Positions 45,337 to 56,886 of a stretch of DNA of 64,000 bases are shown in pieces. The notes beneath the pieces were generated by a model. The model ran no database searches, was not told the DNA's origin, and worked only from the letters and a program-made list of their open reading frames with translations. The stretch comes from Jackrogersella multiformis (Eukaryota > Ascomycota > Sordariomycetes > Xylariales > Hypoxylaceae). Made by a program: the position numbers and the translations under genes. Within the stretch, counting starts at the first letter, position 1. Every line of letters starts with the position of its first letter. The DNA is taken from assembly GCA_902806575.1 (NCBI GenBank), contig CADCXD010000018.1, positions 2,852,001-2,916,000 on the forward strand, given 5' to 3'.

Positions 45337-48300
45337 ATGAAGTCTTCCTTCGGGACGGTGCCGTTTGCTAGCCATATATTAAAGGCGTCGCGGAATACGG
45401 CAGGCACCCGATGTTTAATATTCATTATCGCCTTCGTGCATCTCTTGACATTTGTTACGGCTCAGACATTACCGTACATCCCTACGAGTATCTTCATTCC
45501 ACTGTCGAAACCCGAACCGGCGCAAGAAAATGCGACTGCTGATATCGCTTACATATTCTCGGCGCAAGGCGACTCGGCTGGCCTGCTAGCTCTCAACTTT
45601 TCGAGCAATCTTCAGGCTTCATCGTTATCATTACAAACTTTGTCGTCGAATGTGCCTTTCTTGGATGCGAACGATACGGCATTCACCCCGACGCTTACTA
45701 ACAATGGATCACTTGTCGTCTACGCTGGCGGCTGTTCTTCGCCAACAGGTTCTGAAATATGGACTTTCAACCCGTCTTGCAATGACGATACATCATCGTC
45801 ATGGATCAAAGCGAATGCCACGCTAGCTACCGAAGCGGATTCTGTTCAAATGGGACCAAGTTTCTTGGGCGGTGCTTTTAGCTTCTCAACTGTCTTAGAA
45901 CCTCAGTTATCACCCGCGACAACCTACGTTTATGGGGGGATGTGTCCCGGCACGGCTTCCAATGCTAGCGTGGCGCAATCCAATGCCACATATTCCAACC
46001 AGATGATCAAGATCTCACCTTCGGGGGTCAACACGGGGCAATATGCCGTCAGTCCGGTCTCAAGCAAAGGTTCTCCGGTACCCGAGGCCGGGTTTACCTT
46101 CACCGGGCTATCTCCATCGATCTCCAACCGTTCGGGAACAGTAACTCAGCAAGTCAACTATGTCCTTCTCGGTGGTCACACCAAAAACGCCTTTATCAAC
46201 ATGAGCACCGTCGCGATCTGGAGCCTACCGGAAGAAAGCTGGAGTTTCATCTCCAACATTGATATGGCTGGCTCGAATACCGCCAACACCGAACTTGCCG
46301 TCAAAAGCACGATCGAGAGTATAGATAGTCGATCCGGCCATACAGCCATACTCAGCGAGGACGGAACCTCTTTAATCATCTTAGGCGGTTGGGTTGGCGA
46401 CCTAACCCAAGCCGCTTCTCCGCAGCTTGCTATTCTCAAAATCGGAGCTAGCTATGGCGGTAATGGAGATTGGCAGTGGATAGTTCCTACCGCGCAGCCA
46501 TCGGGACCGGGCGTCTACGGCCACGGCGCAGCACTGCTCCCGGGGAACGTGATGATGGTCTACGGGGGCTACAGCATATCATCAGCCGGAACCAAAGCCA
46601 GGAGGCAAGCTTCCGGCAGTAGCGATGTGCCCATGTTCCTCAACCTCACCTCGATGAGCTGGTCCGATGACTACACAAACCCGACATACACGGCAACGGG
46701 CCAGAACAACAACAACATCGAAAACAGCAACGAAAACAACAACCCTACTAATTCCAGTGGTGACATAGACACGCGCCTCGGCCTGGGACTCGGGATAGGC
46801 CTGGGCCTCGCGGCAATCATCCTAGCCATCATACTCTACTTTGTGTACCGCCGGCGTCTGCGGCACCGGCGCACGATCCGCGAATCCGCCATCCGCGCCC
46901 TCGCGCAGGACACCTCGCGCTTCCTGCCGCACGACGACGAGATGGCCGAGCACGACCACCTGCCGGGCGCCTGGTACACCGGCGGCCCCGACCCGTACAT
47001 GCGCGGCAGCCGGTCGCTGGGCTACCAGAGCCTGCAGAACAGCGCCCAGGGCGGCTCCTCCTCCTGGTTCGCCGGCGCGCCGCAGCCGGCTAGGAAGCCG
47101 GTGCCTCGCCGCAGCACGTACGACCTGCCGTCGGCCTCGCGCGCCGGCGCCATCCACCCCATCATCGAGACGGACGAGGACGAGGCCGACGGCGACGGCA
47201 GCGGCAGCGGCGACATCACGAGCGAGCCCGCGAGCCCCCTGCGCGGCGACGGCAGGCGCGACTCTGACCCGTTCCTCACGCCGACGCACGAGAAGCAGGA
47301 CGTCCTTAACGCAAACGCAAACCCGATCTCGTTCCCGCCGCCCAGCCGCTCGTCGTCGACGCCGAGCCCCGAGGGCCGCTACCATCACCGCCGCCGCCGC
47401 AGCAGCACCAGCACCACCGACCCCGAGGTCCAGGACTGGATGTCCGACGTCGAGGCCATGGACGCGCTGCTCAGCGGCCGGCACGCGCCCGCCAGGGCCA
47501 CCCGCTTGTCTGCTGGGCCTGGGTTCGCGGACGACGACGCGCGCTCCGAGAGCACCGCGTCTGAGTCCAACCGCGCCACCCTCAACCTCGCCCAAGCCCA
47601 GGCCCAAAACCAAGCCGCCAGCCGCTCCGCCTCCACGCGCGCGCACCTCCCGCGCTCCGGGTTCGGCGTCGCGGCCCTAGCCCTCGCGGCCGCCGCCAAC
47701 GAGGGCCGCGGCGGCAGCAGCTCCAGCTCCGCCCCGAGCTACAACACCGCGCGCAGCAGCTTCCCCGCCTTGCGGGCGGAGGGCCCGGGGCTGCTGCGAG
47801 GAGGAAGAGGAGGAGGGGGAGCGAGGGATGGGGGTGGGGATGGGGACGAAGCGCCGGGCAGCCCGAGCAAGAGCAAGCCCAGGCGCAGCTGGCTCGGCAG
47901 CCTGCGCCGCGTGCTCAGCGGCTCGACGCCGAGCGCCGGCGCCAGCCCCGGCACGGATTCGCCGGCGGAGGCGGAGGAGGCGGAGGCCAGCGATTACGAC
48001 GCGCGGCTCGGGGGGCTGAGCGGGATCGCCGCGGGCGGCCTCCTGCGCCGGAAGAGCGGGAGGGGCGCGTGGGAGGCGCTTGAGCAGGCTGGGAAAGGGG
48101 GCGAGGAAAAAGGCAAGAGAGCGTCAGGCCATACGAACGAGGTTTACGCGCCGCTGAAGGTGGACGTGGACTATGACGACGACGACGACGAGTGGGACAT
48201 CGAGAAGGCCGTCGAGAGGAGGCTTGTGCAGGTCATGTTCACGGTGCCTAAGGAGCCCCTGCGCGTGGTCAACGCCGAGCCCGACGTCGAGAGCGGCGAG

Positions 48301-48843
48301 GATGTCGTGCTTGTCGATCCCGACGAGGAGGAGGGGAAGACAAGAGCGGAGAAGGGAAAGGCAATAACGACGGTGGTGAAGAGGCGAGAGGTGCGACTGG
48401 TAGATGAGGTAGATGTAGAGATGGAAGAACGGGATCTTGGGATCCCGATTCCGAGCCCGAGTCCTGTCAGCGAGGAGGATAGAGGTGTAGCAGAAGCAGG
48501 TACGGAAGAGGAGATTCTGCGCGAAATACGCGAGGAGCTGGAGGCAGAGTGGAAGCTGGGTAGGGGCAAGGACAAAGACGAGGATAGGGGAAGACAGCCC
48601 TCGACCCCGATGCGTACCCCGCGCAGTCTTCTAGACGAAGGCGCCCGCCTGCTAGGCGGAGACCTAAGCACCGAGTCGAGGAAGAGAAAGCCATCCCGCT
48701 CCCCAGTGGAGGACCCGGACGGCGACGTGTTCTCCGCACAGGCGGTGAAGCTCGAGCGGCCACGAACGCGGGTCCTAGCTATGGTCGAGAGCTTCGAGAG
48801 CCTGAGCCGCGAGAATAGCCCTACCGGGTCGCCTACGCGGTGA
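45337..48843 (+). CDS. single-pass membrane protein with kelch beta-propeller ectodomain
   Basis: Intronless frame of 1168 residues. A signal sequence (about residues 26-43, CLIFIIAFVHLLTFVTAQ) leads to an N-glycosylation-rich ectodomain (many N-x-S/T sites) with kelch-like blades: NNGSLVVYAGGCSS, TTYVYGGMCPG, VNYVLLGGHTKNAF, GHTAILSEDGTSLIILGGW and YGHGAALLPGNVMMVYGGY. One transmembrane helix (about 481-503, GLGLGIGLGLAAIILAII) is followed by a basic stop-transfer run and a 660-residue disordered cytoplasmic tail. By layout it is a surface receptor-like or wall-linked protein; the ligand is unknown. From about 46850 to 48100 the coding sequence is extremely GC-rich, unlike the ectodomain half. 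The kelch call is moderate to strong; function is inferred. Confidence 0.78.
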   Translation: MKSSFGTVPFASHILKASRNTAGTRCLIFIIAFVHLLTFVTAQTLPYIPTSIFIPLSKPEPAQENATADIAYIFSAQGDSAGLLALNFSSNLQASSLSLQTLSSNVPFLDANDTAFTPTLTNNGSLVVYAGGCSSPTGSEIWTFNPSCNDDTSSSWIKANATLATEADSVQMGPSFLGGAFSFSTVLEPQLSPATTYVYGGMCPGTASNASVAQSNATYSNQMIKISPSGVNTGQYAVSPVSSKGSPVPEAGFTFTGLSPSISNRSGTVTQQVNYVLLGGHTKNAFINMSTVAIWSLPEESWSFISNIDMAGSNTANTELAVKSTIESIDSRSGHTAILSEDGTSLIILGGWVGDLTQAASPQLAILKIGASYGGNGDWQWIVPTAQPSGPGVYGHGAALLPGNVMMVYGGYSISSAGTKARRQASGSSDVPMFLNLTSMSWSDDYTNPTYTATGQNNNNIENSNENNNPTNSSGDIDTRLGLGLGIGLGLAAIILAIILYFVYRRRLRHRRTIRESAIRALAQDTSRFLPHDDEMAEHDHLPGAWYTGGPDPYMRGSRSLGYQSLQNSAQGGSSSWFAGAPQPARKPVPRRSTYDLPSASRAGAIHPIIETDEDEADGDGSGSGDITSEPASPLRGDGRRDSDPFLTPTHEKQDVLNANANPISFPPPSRSSSTPSPEGRYHHRRRRSSTSTTDPEVQDWMSDVEAMDALLSGRHAPARATRLSAGPGFADDDARSESTASESNRATLNLAQAQAQNQAASRSASTRAHLPRSGFGVAALALAAAANEGRGGSSSSSAPSYNTARSSFPALRAEGPGLLRGGRGGGGARDGGGDGDEAPGSPSKSKPRRSWLGSLRRVLSGSTPSAGASPGTDSPAEAEEAEASDYDARLGGLSGIAAGGLLRRKSGRGAWEALEQAGKGGEEKGKRASGHTNEVYAPLKVDVDYDDDDDEWDIEKAVERRLVQVMFTVPKEPLRVVNAEPDVESGEDVVLVDPDEEEGKTRAEKGKAITTVVKRREVRLVDEVDVEMEERDLGIPIPSPSPVSEEDRGVAEAGTEEEILREIREELEAEWKLGRGKDKDEDRGRQPSTPMRTPRSLLDEGARLLGGDLSTESRKRKPSRSPVEDPDGDVFSAQAVKLERPRTRVLAMVESFESLSRENSPTGSPTR

Positions 48844-50435
48844 CCTTATTCTCCGGGGCGCTAGGGTGCGGATCTGATGGGCGGGCTTGTGCCGTCTGGC
48901 GTAGGCGCTCATGGAACAGGAGGGGACGGGGGTTGGGAGCAACGGCGGCGTCATCGAGGAATGGCGAATACCTATCGTTTGAGCGGCGTCTGGGTTGGCT
49001 TGACTTGATTTAACTTGATTTTGAGTTGTATCGCATTGCGTTTTAGTTTAGTAGGGATCCTCCCTGGGATACGGGGTTGACATAGGGATGTTCCTTCGTA
49101 CGTTAAAACGATGTGCTGTTACGAATGAAATTTAAAGTAAAGTGAACATCCGTCTTGCCTTGATTTCGTTTTGTTTACGGTGAAATTATGATTCATTTAA
49201 TAGGTGTATTTGTGTGTTGTTCTCTTGCTAGATGATATGTTTAATATCTTAATGTCTCAATGTCAGAGAAGCTAGCTACACCGTTGCCGTTAAGACGGCA
49301 GGCTGGGCAACGCTTTGTTTCTCCCTCACCTCGCTAGACTAATGTTCTTATTCAGATGTCTTGGAGTGATTCCATCATTATCCACCGTAGGGGTAGAGCT
49401 CACACCGTTCATAGAGCCATTATGGATATTGAGATGGAGTGTACGCATGTTGGTCGCGCCCTTGAGCCTCCTATAAAAGGAGCATCTCTACGTGTACTCT
49501 GTACGTGACATCGAGTTGGTGACTAGTCTACCACGCGTCCTATTATATATCCCTAAGTAAGCATACTATATGGCCGTATGTTATCCTGGGAGTATTCTAG
49601 AGAACGACCTTGATTTTCTCTGTAACATGCTGCTAGGGGGAAACCCCCGGGGATTTTGCTAGTATTTATGTCTCAAACCTTCATAAAACTGACACAGATT
49701 CACTGTACATTAGATGAGACACGTAGTTAGTGAAGTCCTACGGTCATAATACCACATGGTTATAATAGATGGGAACACGACCTCACGATGCATTGGTCAC
49801 GGCTGTTCGATCTTATACCGACAGACCGCCTAGCAACGCTGCGGTGTGGTAAAGTGTGAATGACGCGCGTTGGCAGACCGTGTTCGTGTGCGTCCGCTAG
49901 CCGACATGATCGGCCTTGCTTTTTCGGTAGCTCGGCCGCCTGGCTCGAAGGGCTGAGACCTATGTTAGGTTATCAACTGGTTTGATTTGCTACAATCCCT
50001 TTTCGTGGCTGGCGAAACTTCCAAGGTCGTCGAAGTGTTGTGCTTCTTTCTGTGCCTAGTTCGAGGAGTCGCGGTGAAGGAAGGATCGTGGATTTGGAAA
50101 CACTCAGCGGTGAAATCTCTGTTTAGGTCCGGACCTTTTTCATATATGTATACCTAGGTAGACTAAATAGGTACCTAGGTATGCATCTTACGTAGGTGGT
50201 GTATATTCCATTTAATTAGAGCTGATCCTATGGTCTACTATTGCCTTGTAGGGCTAAACGATGGCACACAGTTATTAGAACCTATTTGTTTATCCCGGAA
50301 CACTTATTTATATTTATTTCATTCTCAGATAATTAATGAATGTATGTTCGAAATCTATTTAGAATAATAAGCCACCCTTCGGAGAGTGAGCTCTGTCACA
50401 AATTTCACCTTTATTCCGTATTAACATCGCTATAA

Positions 50436-50873
50436 TCAAGACACCGACTACATTCGGGTCTCACCATTCTCCAGGGCATCACCATTTCCCTTATAATACG
50501 TGTCGTCGCTCTAGTTCTACTCGGCCGTACGACTGTTACTAGCCCACCCCTTACTACTACGCAAATGTCGTCGCTGAAGAAATCTGTGCTTCGGTACGCT
50601 TCAGCACGAATGCGGTCCTTACGTTCCGCACGGATCATCCCGGCTACATCACAAGGGTACAGAGTGGTAGACGACTACGATCTAGACGACCGGGGAGCAA
50701 AACCAGGTCACAATACTGCCACTCGTCCGAATCGATGTTTCTCGAGGATGGCATCGAGGGGGTTTCGGGGCTTGAAGGAGATCTTGGAGGATTTTTGCTT
50801 TCCTTTAAACCAATATCAAGAAGGGGACGGTCATATCTACTCGTTAATGCCGCCTATATATCGGCTTGTATGA
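50436..50873 (+). other. uncertain open frame in the gene desert
   Basis: A frame free of stops for 145 codons. Its only substantial ATG-started part is 50565-50873 (102 residues, MSSLKKSVLRYASARMRS). Upstream of that ATG the frame encodes a hydrophobic stretch, GITISLIIRVVALVLLG, that would need an upstream exon. A second frame (50542-50934) is also open across the same DNA. No family is recognised; it may be a relic or chance. Confidence 0.2.
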
Positions 50874-53210
50874 TATGGCCGCAGTTGGGTTTATTCGGGA
50901 GGGATAGAGGGAGTTACGCTGGCGTGGTGTGATGAGTTATGTCGTTATAATTATAATGTATAGTGGTAGTTAGGTCCGTTAGATCACAAGGCTCACAATT
51001 ATTATTGATGAGTGAAGTGAGCCGGTGTGTATCCACGCCATATGTTGCTCATTAACCTAGCATAATTGAGCGCAGTTCCTCATCAAAATCAGAATAATGA
51101 CTCAAGTGCCAATGGCAATGAAGTCTAGAGTGCTGACTACGAAGTCAGTAGTGTGATGGAGAACGTGATCCGGCATTTAGGTAACCTGCATGACCTGCAT
51201 ATGATCACGACGGTGCGTATGTATGTTGCGCGTCGATTCGTTCTCGGCGGTCTCTGAGGCACCGGACACCCGGTTAAGTGGATTGTTATTCATATTATTC
51301 ATATGAAATAATAACAAAGAATCAGCCCAGCCCAGGGCAATGGGGCTGAATTAGGGTGTGAGATCCATCTACTATGTATAGTATGGTCGATCGTCATCTC
51401 AGGGGGGAGCTCAAAACCCTAGTCCCATCAAAATCTGATCGACCACGTCAATTAGTGGAGGTCCCGGAGACTTGGGACGAGCGACTGGCCAATCACAGCT
51501 CATCTGTACCTGTCTGTGGTCAAGGTATCCCTTCCTAATAGCAAATAGCACACTTTAACTAAGTTCTAAGTGGTCCAAGTTGTTACCCATTTGAGCTCGC
51601 GGCTCGAGCTTATGCTAGTAGGCCGGATCGGGTTTAATTTTGCCTGATGAGCTTGAATTGGTTTAGAGCTCAACGTTAGAGGCGTGTCCTTGCAGAAATC
51701 TTTTTTATGCCTGCAAGTCATCTTCAGGGGCCTCGCTGATGACGTCGAAGAGTAATATTATTCCCTGACCTGGGAGCCATCCCGTATGAATTCACTCTTG
51801 GCACTCGATAAAAGCCGAGTATTATTTAATTGGTGGAGATGGCTTAAAAATATACATACCTTGGTGTGGAAATATAAATCTACGGGAAGTAATTAAAGAA
51901 ATAGCAACAAAGTGAGAAATATGAGGTCTAATAGACACGTTTAGCCTTATTTCTTTTTAGATGCTTCTGAGCTGACTATTTGCAAAATTCATCGTCGGCC
52001 CGCTTCGATTTCGGGACGTGGAGTTACCGAGTAGGAAAAATAATCAGAGGCCTCTTTCATACTCTTTATTAGCAGATACCTATAAACCTTGGCTTGAGCT
52101 CTAGTTGAATCTATTGCATACCTAGGTAGATAGGCATTCCTGATTCATGAAAAAAATCTACATAGTGTATCCTTCAGTAAGGAGGGCCTTCGAATGGAGA
52201 CATCCAATGCTTCTAAAACTAACTCCTTGTCTTATCAAATAGATAATAGTTGAGTTGCGAAGGATTGGTATCTGGTGGATTTGGGTAACTTGCACTTGTA
52301 CGTAATAGACCTAGAGGCGGAGAGTGCTGTAGTATAGCTCTTATCTCCGATGTCCTTGCATATAAATATAGCAAAATTATAATAGATGGTCTTATATCGG
52401 GCGACCACCACATCAAGCAGTCTCTCACGTGCATCTACTGCGGTAGTATAGGTACCTACTGTATGTAGTAAGGTATGGCACACGCATGCATGCATGCACA
52501 TTTCGTTATCGGTGCTCTTAGCCCAGAATCGGGATACATGATGGGTCTTGGTGTTTACATTGCGATATATACGAGGCGGTGGGCAGGTCTGGCTAGAAGA
52601 GAAAGGCCATGTGAGCCAAGATAGCTTCAAGGCGTCGTAAATATTTCAACCATCGGTGTGGTGTTGACTTAGTAAAGAAACATCATGCTCACTTACCTAT
52701 CTCTTAAAATAGATGAGTTGGGGTCCTTAATATTGTCTGCTCACTCACCTTGTATAAATTTGTCTGAAGCGGTTTTTCCTCCGTGGATATTGTTGCCATG
52801 GCCCGTCGGCGGTGGCTCGGCTGATGCCCCCGCATTGTTAAGCGCCAAAAGGTAGCCAACTATGTGGTATCGTGATGCTTTATGTAGATCTCCTACCTAG
52901 ATTTGCTGTGCCGTTTGGAAGAAATCTGAAATTCTGACGCCACATTCACCGATATCAACCCTTTTTATGCTGGGGTATGCAAGGTAACGAACGACAACCG
53001 CATTTCGAAAATTTGCAACAGAGCCTGGGAGCCTGCTAGAGTTAGTCATGTGGAAACATCAGGGTTATAACTAGTAGTGACTATGCAACAAGCTGCATCA
53101 TGCTAAAGCAAATGGTGTTAGATGGTCATATTTTTGTGTGATCACCTCATATACTCCTATCTATGGTGTTGTCGAGGAGGGGCAATATGTAATCACCCAA
53201 AAGAAGAAGG

Positions 53211-53230
53211 AAAAAAAAAAAAAAAAAAAA
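53211..53230. repeat. poly-A run of 20 bases
   Basis: Homopolymer of A on the plus strand following a purine-rich GAAGAAGG segment. It could be the tail of a retroposed copy or a simple expansion; no target-site duplication was identified. Confidence 0.8.
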
Positions 53231-53894
53231 GGCTCCAACCTCCCCCTTTTACATTCCTACAGAATTCATGCACCCTAGCACGGTAAGTGCTTTGATAAGG
53301 ATGATTAGGTACCTACCTAGGTAGACATGTGGATTTCGAAGCGGGTTAATCGCCGGATAGAACGGGCTTCCTGATAAGCTGGAGAGAGAAAAGACTAAAA
53401 AAATTGAGAATATAATAAAACGGAACTCTTCTCCTGCCGATTGGTATATCACCTACCTGGTACCTATGCGTTCCACCCAAGCTGGAAAGCCGTGCACTGT
53501 TCACAATGCCGCGTACCTAAGTAATCGAATCAAGAGGGCTGGAGGTTCGGCCGACCAATGCGAGATGCGGATTTTTATGATCGGCTATTTTACAGCCACC
53601 CGTATTGCTTGGTTGCATTGGGGGTTTGCAGGTCTGCAGGTGTAGTGTGTTGTAGTGTGCTACACTAAGTCGAGTGATACGAGGGATTGAGCAATCACAA
53701 AGGTTTCCGGCGTAAATAGAGTACGAGGCGTTCACTGGAGACCCTCCGACTTGAGGTTCGGGCGTCCGAGAAGTGTGGGGTGGTTTACGCAACTTGAAGT
53801 CTCACGAGATGTTTGGGTCTGTTACTTTCCAGCTTTCGTGGCTCCGAATTCGTCAGCACGCAATGCTTTCTTCTCCCTAGACCGTAGATCGTGG

Positions 53895-53922
53895 ACCGTG
53901 TACCGTGTACCGTGTACCGTGG
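53895..53922. repeat. 7-base tandem repeat ACCGTGT
   Basis: Three copies of ACCGTGT and a fourth ending in G, with related GTGGACCGT words on both sides. Confidence 0.85.
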
Positions 53923-56539
53923 ATCATGGACCGTGGGTAACGGTGAGCCCGTTCTCGCGATAAGTTGGAGGGCTGTGATCTGGTTTGATCTCCACGCTGC
54001 CACCGTACACCTCGGCACCTCTGTGTTATGCTGTACGGTTCGCTCTATACGTAATTAGCATGGACCACCATGATTCCGTCCATATCAAGTCGTGGAACGG
54101 ATTGCGAAGCAGAAGAAACAGAAGCGGATGTAAGGATTTCGGCTATTACGTGACCGGGAGTTGCATGTTGTCAACACGTGGGTTGCCGAGCGAGTTGCGA
54201 ATTTATAATAATTTCTCGACATCCTAACGTTAATTTTAGACTGCTGAATTCCAAGAAGCCATGAAGTCGTGAAGCCACTATTTTCACTGTGTACATGAAA
54301 ATGTATGTATGTACTACTTATTACCTAGGTAGGTAAATGTGAACTAGGTAGTGTACTGCATGGCGTTGCCGTTGAGGTTGAGCGGTGGTTGCGAGGTCCA
54401 GTGAGAGGCAATCATCATGCTCATGCATATATAGGTAATGCATGTGCAATATACATGATGGAAATGAAGCCAACGTACGGTTCATCACCATCATCATATA
54501 TCATATCATGCTTAGTAGATTGTATTGCCCAAAATGGCGACATCTCGTGTCTCGTGTCTCTGGATCCTTGATCCCTCGCCCTTTTTAAAATTTACCATAC
54601 CGTAGCTGACTGAATGTCCATCCTCCAGTCATCTACCTACTCACCTAGGTAGGTCGGTACCTGTGAGGTAGGCATGTGAGGATAAGATGCTGTCGCAACT
54701 CGAGACGCAAATCCTAACCTGGCAGTCTGGGTAGGTACCTAGTCGCTAGTATGTGTAGGCGGCATACAACCTTAAGTGAAACAAAAGGGTCCGATAATGA
54801 ACGAGATTTTTTTGGTTGTAGTCGATACTGTGCAGTGTGTACTATGTACATACATGTGTTTCGTGGATTCGAGAGGTTGGCAGGTTGGCAGGATTTTATC
54901 AAATTGGACGCGAGCGTTTGTAAAGTCAGTGACGACAAAGCTGATGTTTAGACCCAGTTCACCTTCCCAGTGTGGCCATTAAATCTAGCTGTTGCTATGT
55001 TGTTTGAAACCACCAACGGGCCTAATAAACTGGGCCGACGGATAACGCTGGCAGGTAGGTAGTGTATTCAATATTTTGGTTGGTTAATAATCCATTTGAC
55101 TTTAAAAAGACTCACTGTCAAACTACCTAACCGAAAAGTTAACCGGTTAGGTAGGTACCTACCTTAACACCTACCTTAACTTAAACTCTTACTATTTACA
55201 TGTGGGTACGGGGGCCAAGCCGCGAGATTAATTGATTGATTAATAGGTTGGTAGATTGATAGATTAGACAGCATAATCCTTTAAACCCGAAGAGGTACTA
55301 CTTCGTAACATAATACATTGTCTCCATATTATTATATCTTAATTCTTTTTAAACTTCTGTCAACTTTTACCTAGGTACCTCCCACTATGTGCCTAGGTAC
55401 ATACCTAGGTAGGTATTCGATATTCCTAGAATTCTCTTCTTTTAAACCCATCGCGTATTAGGGTACCTAGCATCTTCATTCCAAGTTCTTATACTTAGGT
55501 TATTCCAACATTTAGTTTTCTGCTTCCTTCTTTTTCCAAAAAATTCTCCAGTCCTTAATACGCTCGTCCTTGTTTCTGTATTGTTCCGTGCTCCGTGTTC
55601 TCGTAAATTTATTATCCATATCACTGCTTAGCCACTGGTTGGATCTAACAAGGCGGCAGTTTCCGGTCGTTCCCTTCGTTCGTTTCGTTTGAACCCCCAT
55701 TCATTCTTCGTCGTGGCTTGTTCAGAAACGCGGCACCCCTGTCTCTATGGGAAATTCCTCTCGAGTTCCAAATACCTTTCCTAGCCTAGGTACCTAAGTA
55801 GCTTGTCGTACAGACATACAAACAAAACTGATTGCATCCGGAATTTTGCTATTTTTGCTATTTTTGCTACACTGTCCTGTGTATCAATCAGTCTTTTGAC
55901 CCTTTGTCTCTTATAACCTACCTGCCTAGGTATCTGGTTGCTACAACATCTGTAGGGCTAGATTGAGAAAGAAAAACAAGAAACCGACTCACTGAACACG
56001 AGAAAAGAGTTATCTCGTCACAGACACCTAGGCAGTCTTTCTTTGGGTCGACAAGAACGAAGTTGTACCCACCCACTGATCGGTCGTTAGACTTGGCAAT
56101 CTGCGTCCTGCAGTGCTCACTACATAGTACATAGGTAGTACCTACCTACCTACCTACCTAGGGTAGATACATACATGCACTAGTACATCCAGCTACATTC
56201 AGCTTCCCGACCGCTACCTATCTTTACCTATTATCCCGCCTACCCTTCCTGTCCAATCCGTATCCTCCACCCCTAATCCTTGCCCTACCTACCTCTAAGG
56301 TACCCTGCTTTCGTACCCTGTTAGCCTATCGCCTACACCCATACACACCACCTGGGCACCTTTAAGGCCTGTCTATTCCTTCCACTCTCTTCCCCGTCCG
56401 TTCGCTCGTGCTTTCTTCTCTCTTTTTTTTCCTTTCGAGACTTGGCGGCCCATACAACATCGTGAACCGTGCCTTCCTCCACCTCTCTTCGAAGGCATTG
56501 CAGTTCTACGATATCGTTGGCAGCTTGTTACAGGCTTCT

Positions 56540-56570
56540 TTTTACATTTACATTTACATTTACATTTACA
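56540..56570. repeat. ATTTAC hexanucleotide repeat in the WSC gene leader region
   Basis: About five tandem ATTTAC units end in CATTTACAG, which resembles an intron acceptor. They lie about 320 bases before the WSC start codon, so a spliced 5' leader is possible. Confidence 0.8.
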
Positions 56571-56886
56571 GCCAGTAACCCTTCGGAGAACCTATTCAGC
56601 TCAATTGAGAACTGGCTTGGCTTGTCATGGAAATTACTCGAGAGCAACACTCCTAGTTGCCTATGACATTCTACATTCATGCAGTCATTTTCGAATGTTT
56701 GACTAATGTTCAAGCCGTCTTCGTTCGTTAGGGTGTAGTACGTCTTCCCTTGCCAAGCTATTTATTTATTGACGGCCAGTCGGATTAGGCACCATCAGAA
56801 TATTTTACTTCTGAGCCTTGTTTTCTAAACCTGCCTGCTAACGATAACCTCTGTTCAGATTCTCAAACATCGAATATTTCCGAACT

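Larger units (their letters stand above)
48844..56886. other. 8-kb gene desert
   Basis: No convincing gene is present. The best candidate is an open frame near 50436-50873. Palindromic CCTAGG/GGTACC words occur at about 50151-50180, 53310-53324, 54322-54335, 54642-54662, 55152-55166, 55370-55412 and 56136-56162. Simple repeats include a 7-base tandem repeat (53895-53922), a poly-A run (53211-53230) and an ATTTAC repeat near the WSC leader. The last few hundred bases should be the WSC promoter and leader. Confidence 0.6.

Noticed and set aside
46822..47680. Long frames on both strands (274 and 279 codons) inside the kelch protein tail
   Set aside because: They result from extreme GC content, which removes stop codons; their products are Arg/Ala/Pro low complexity.
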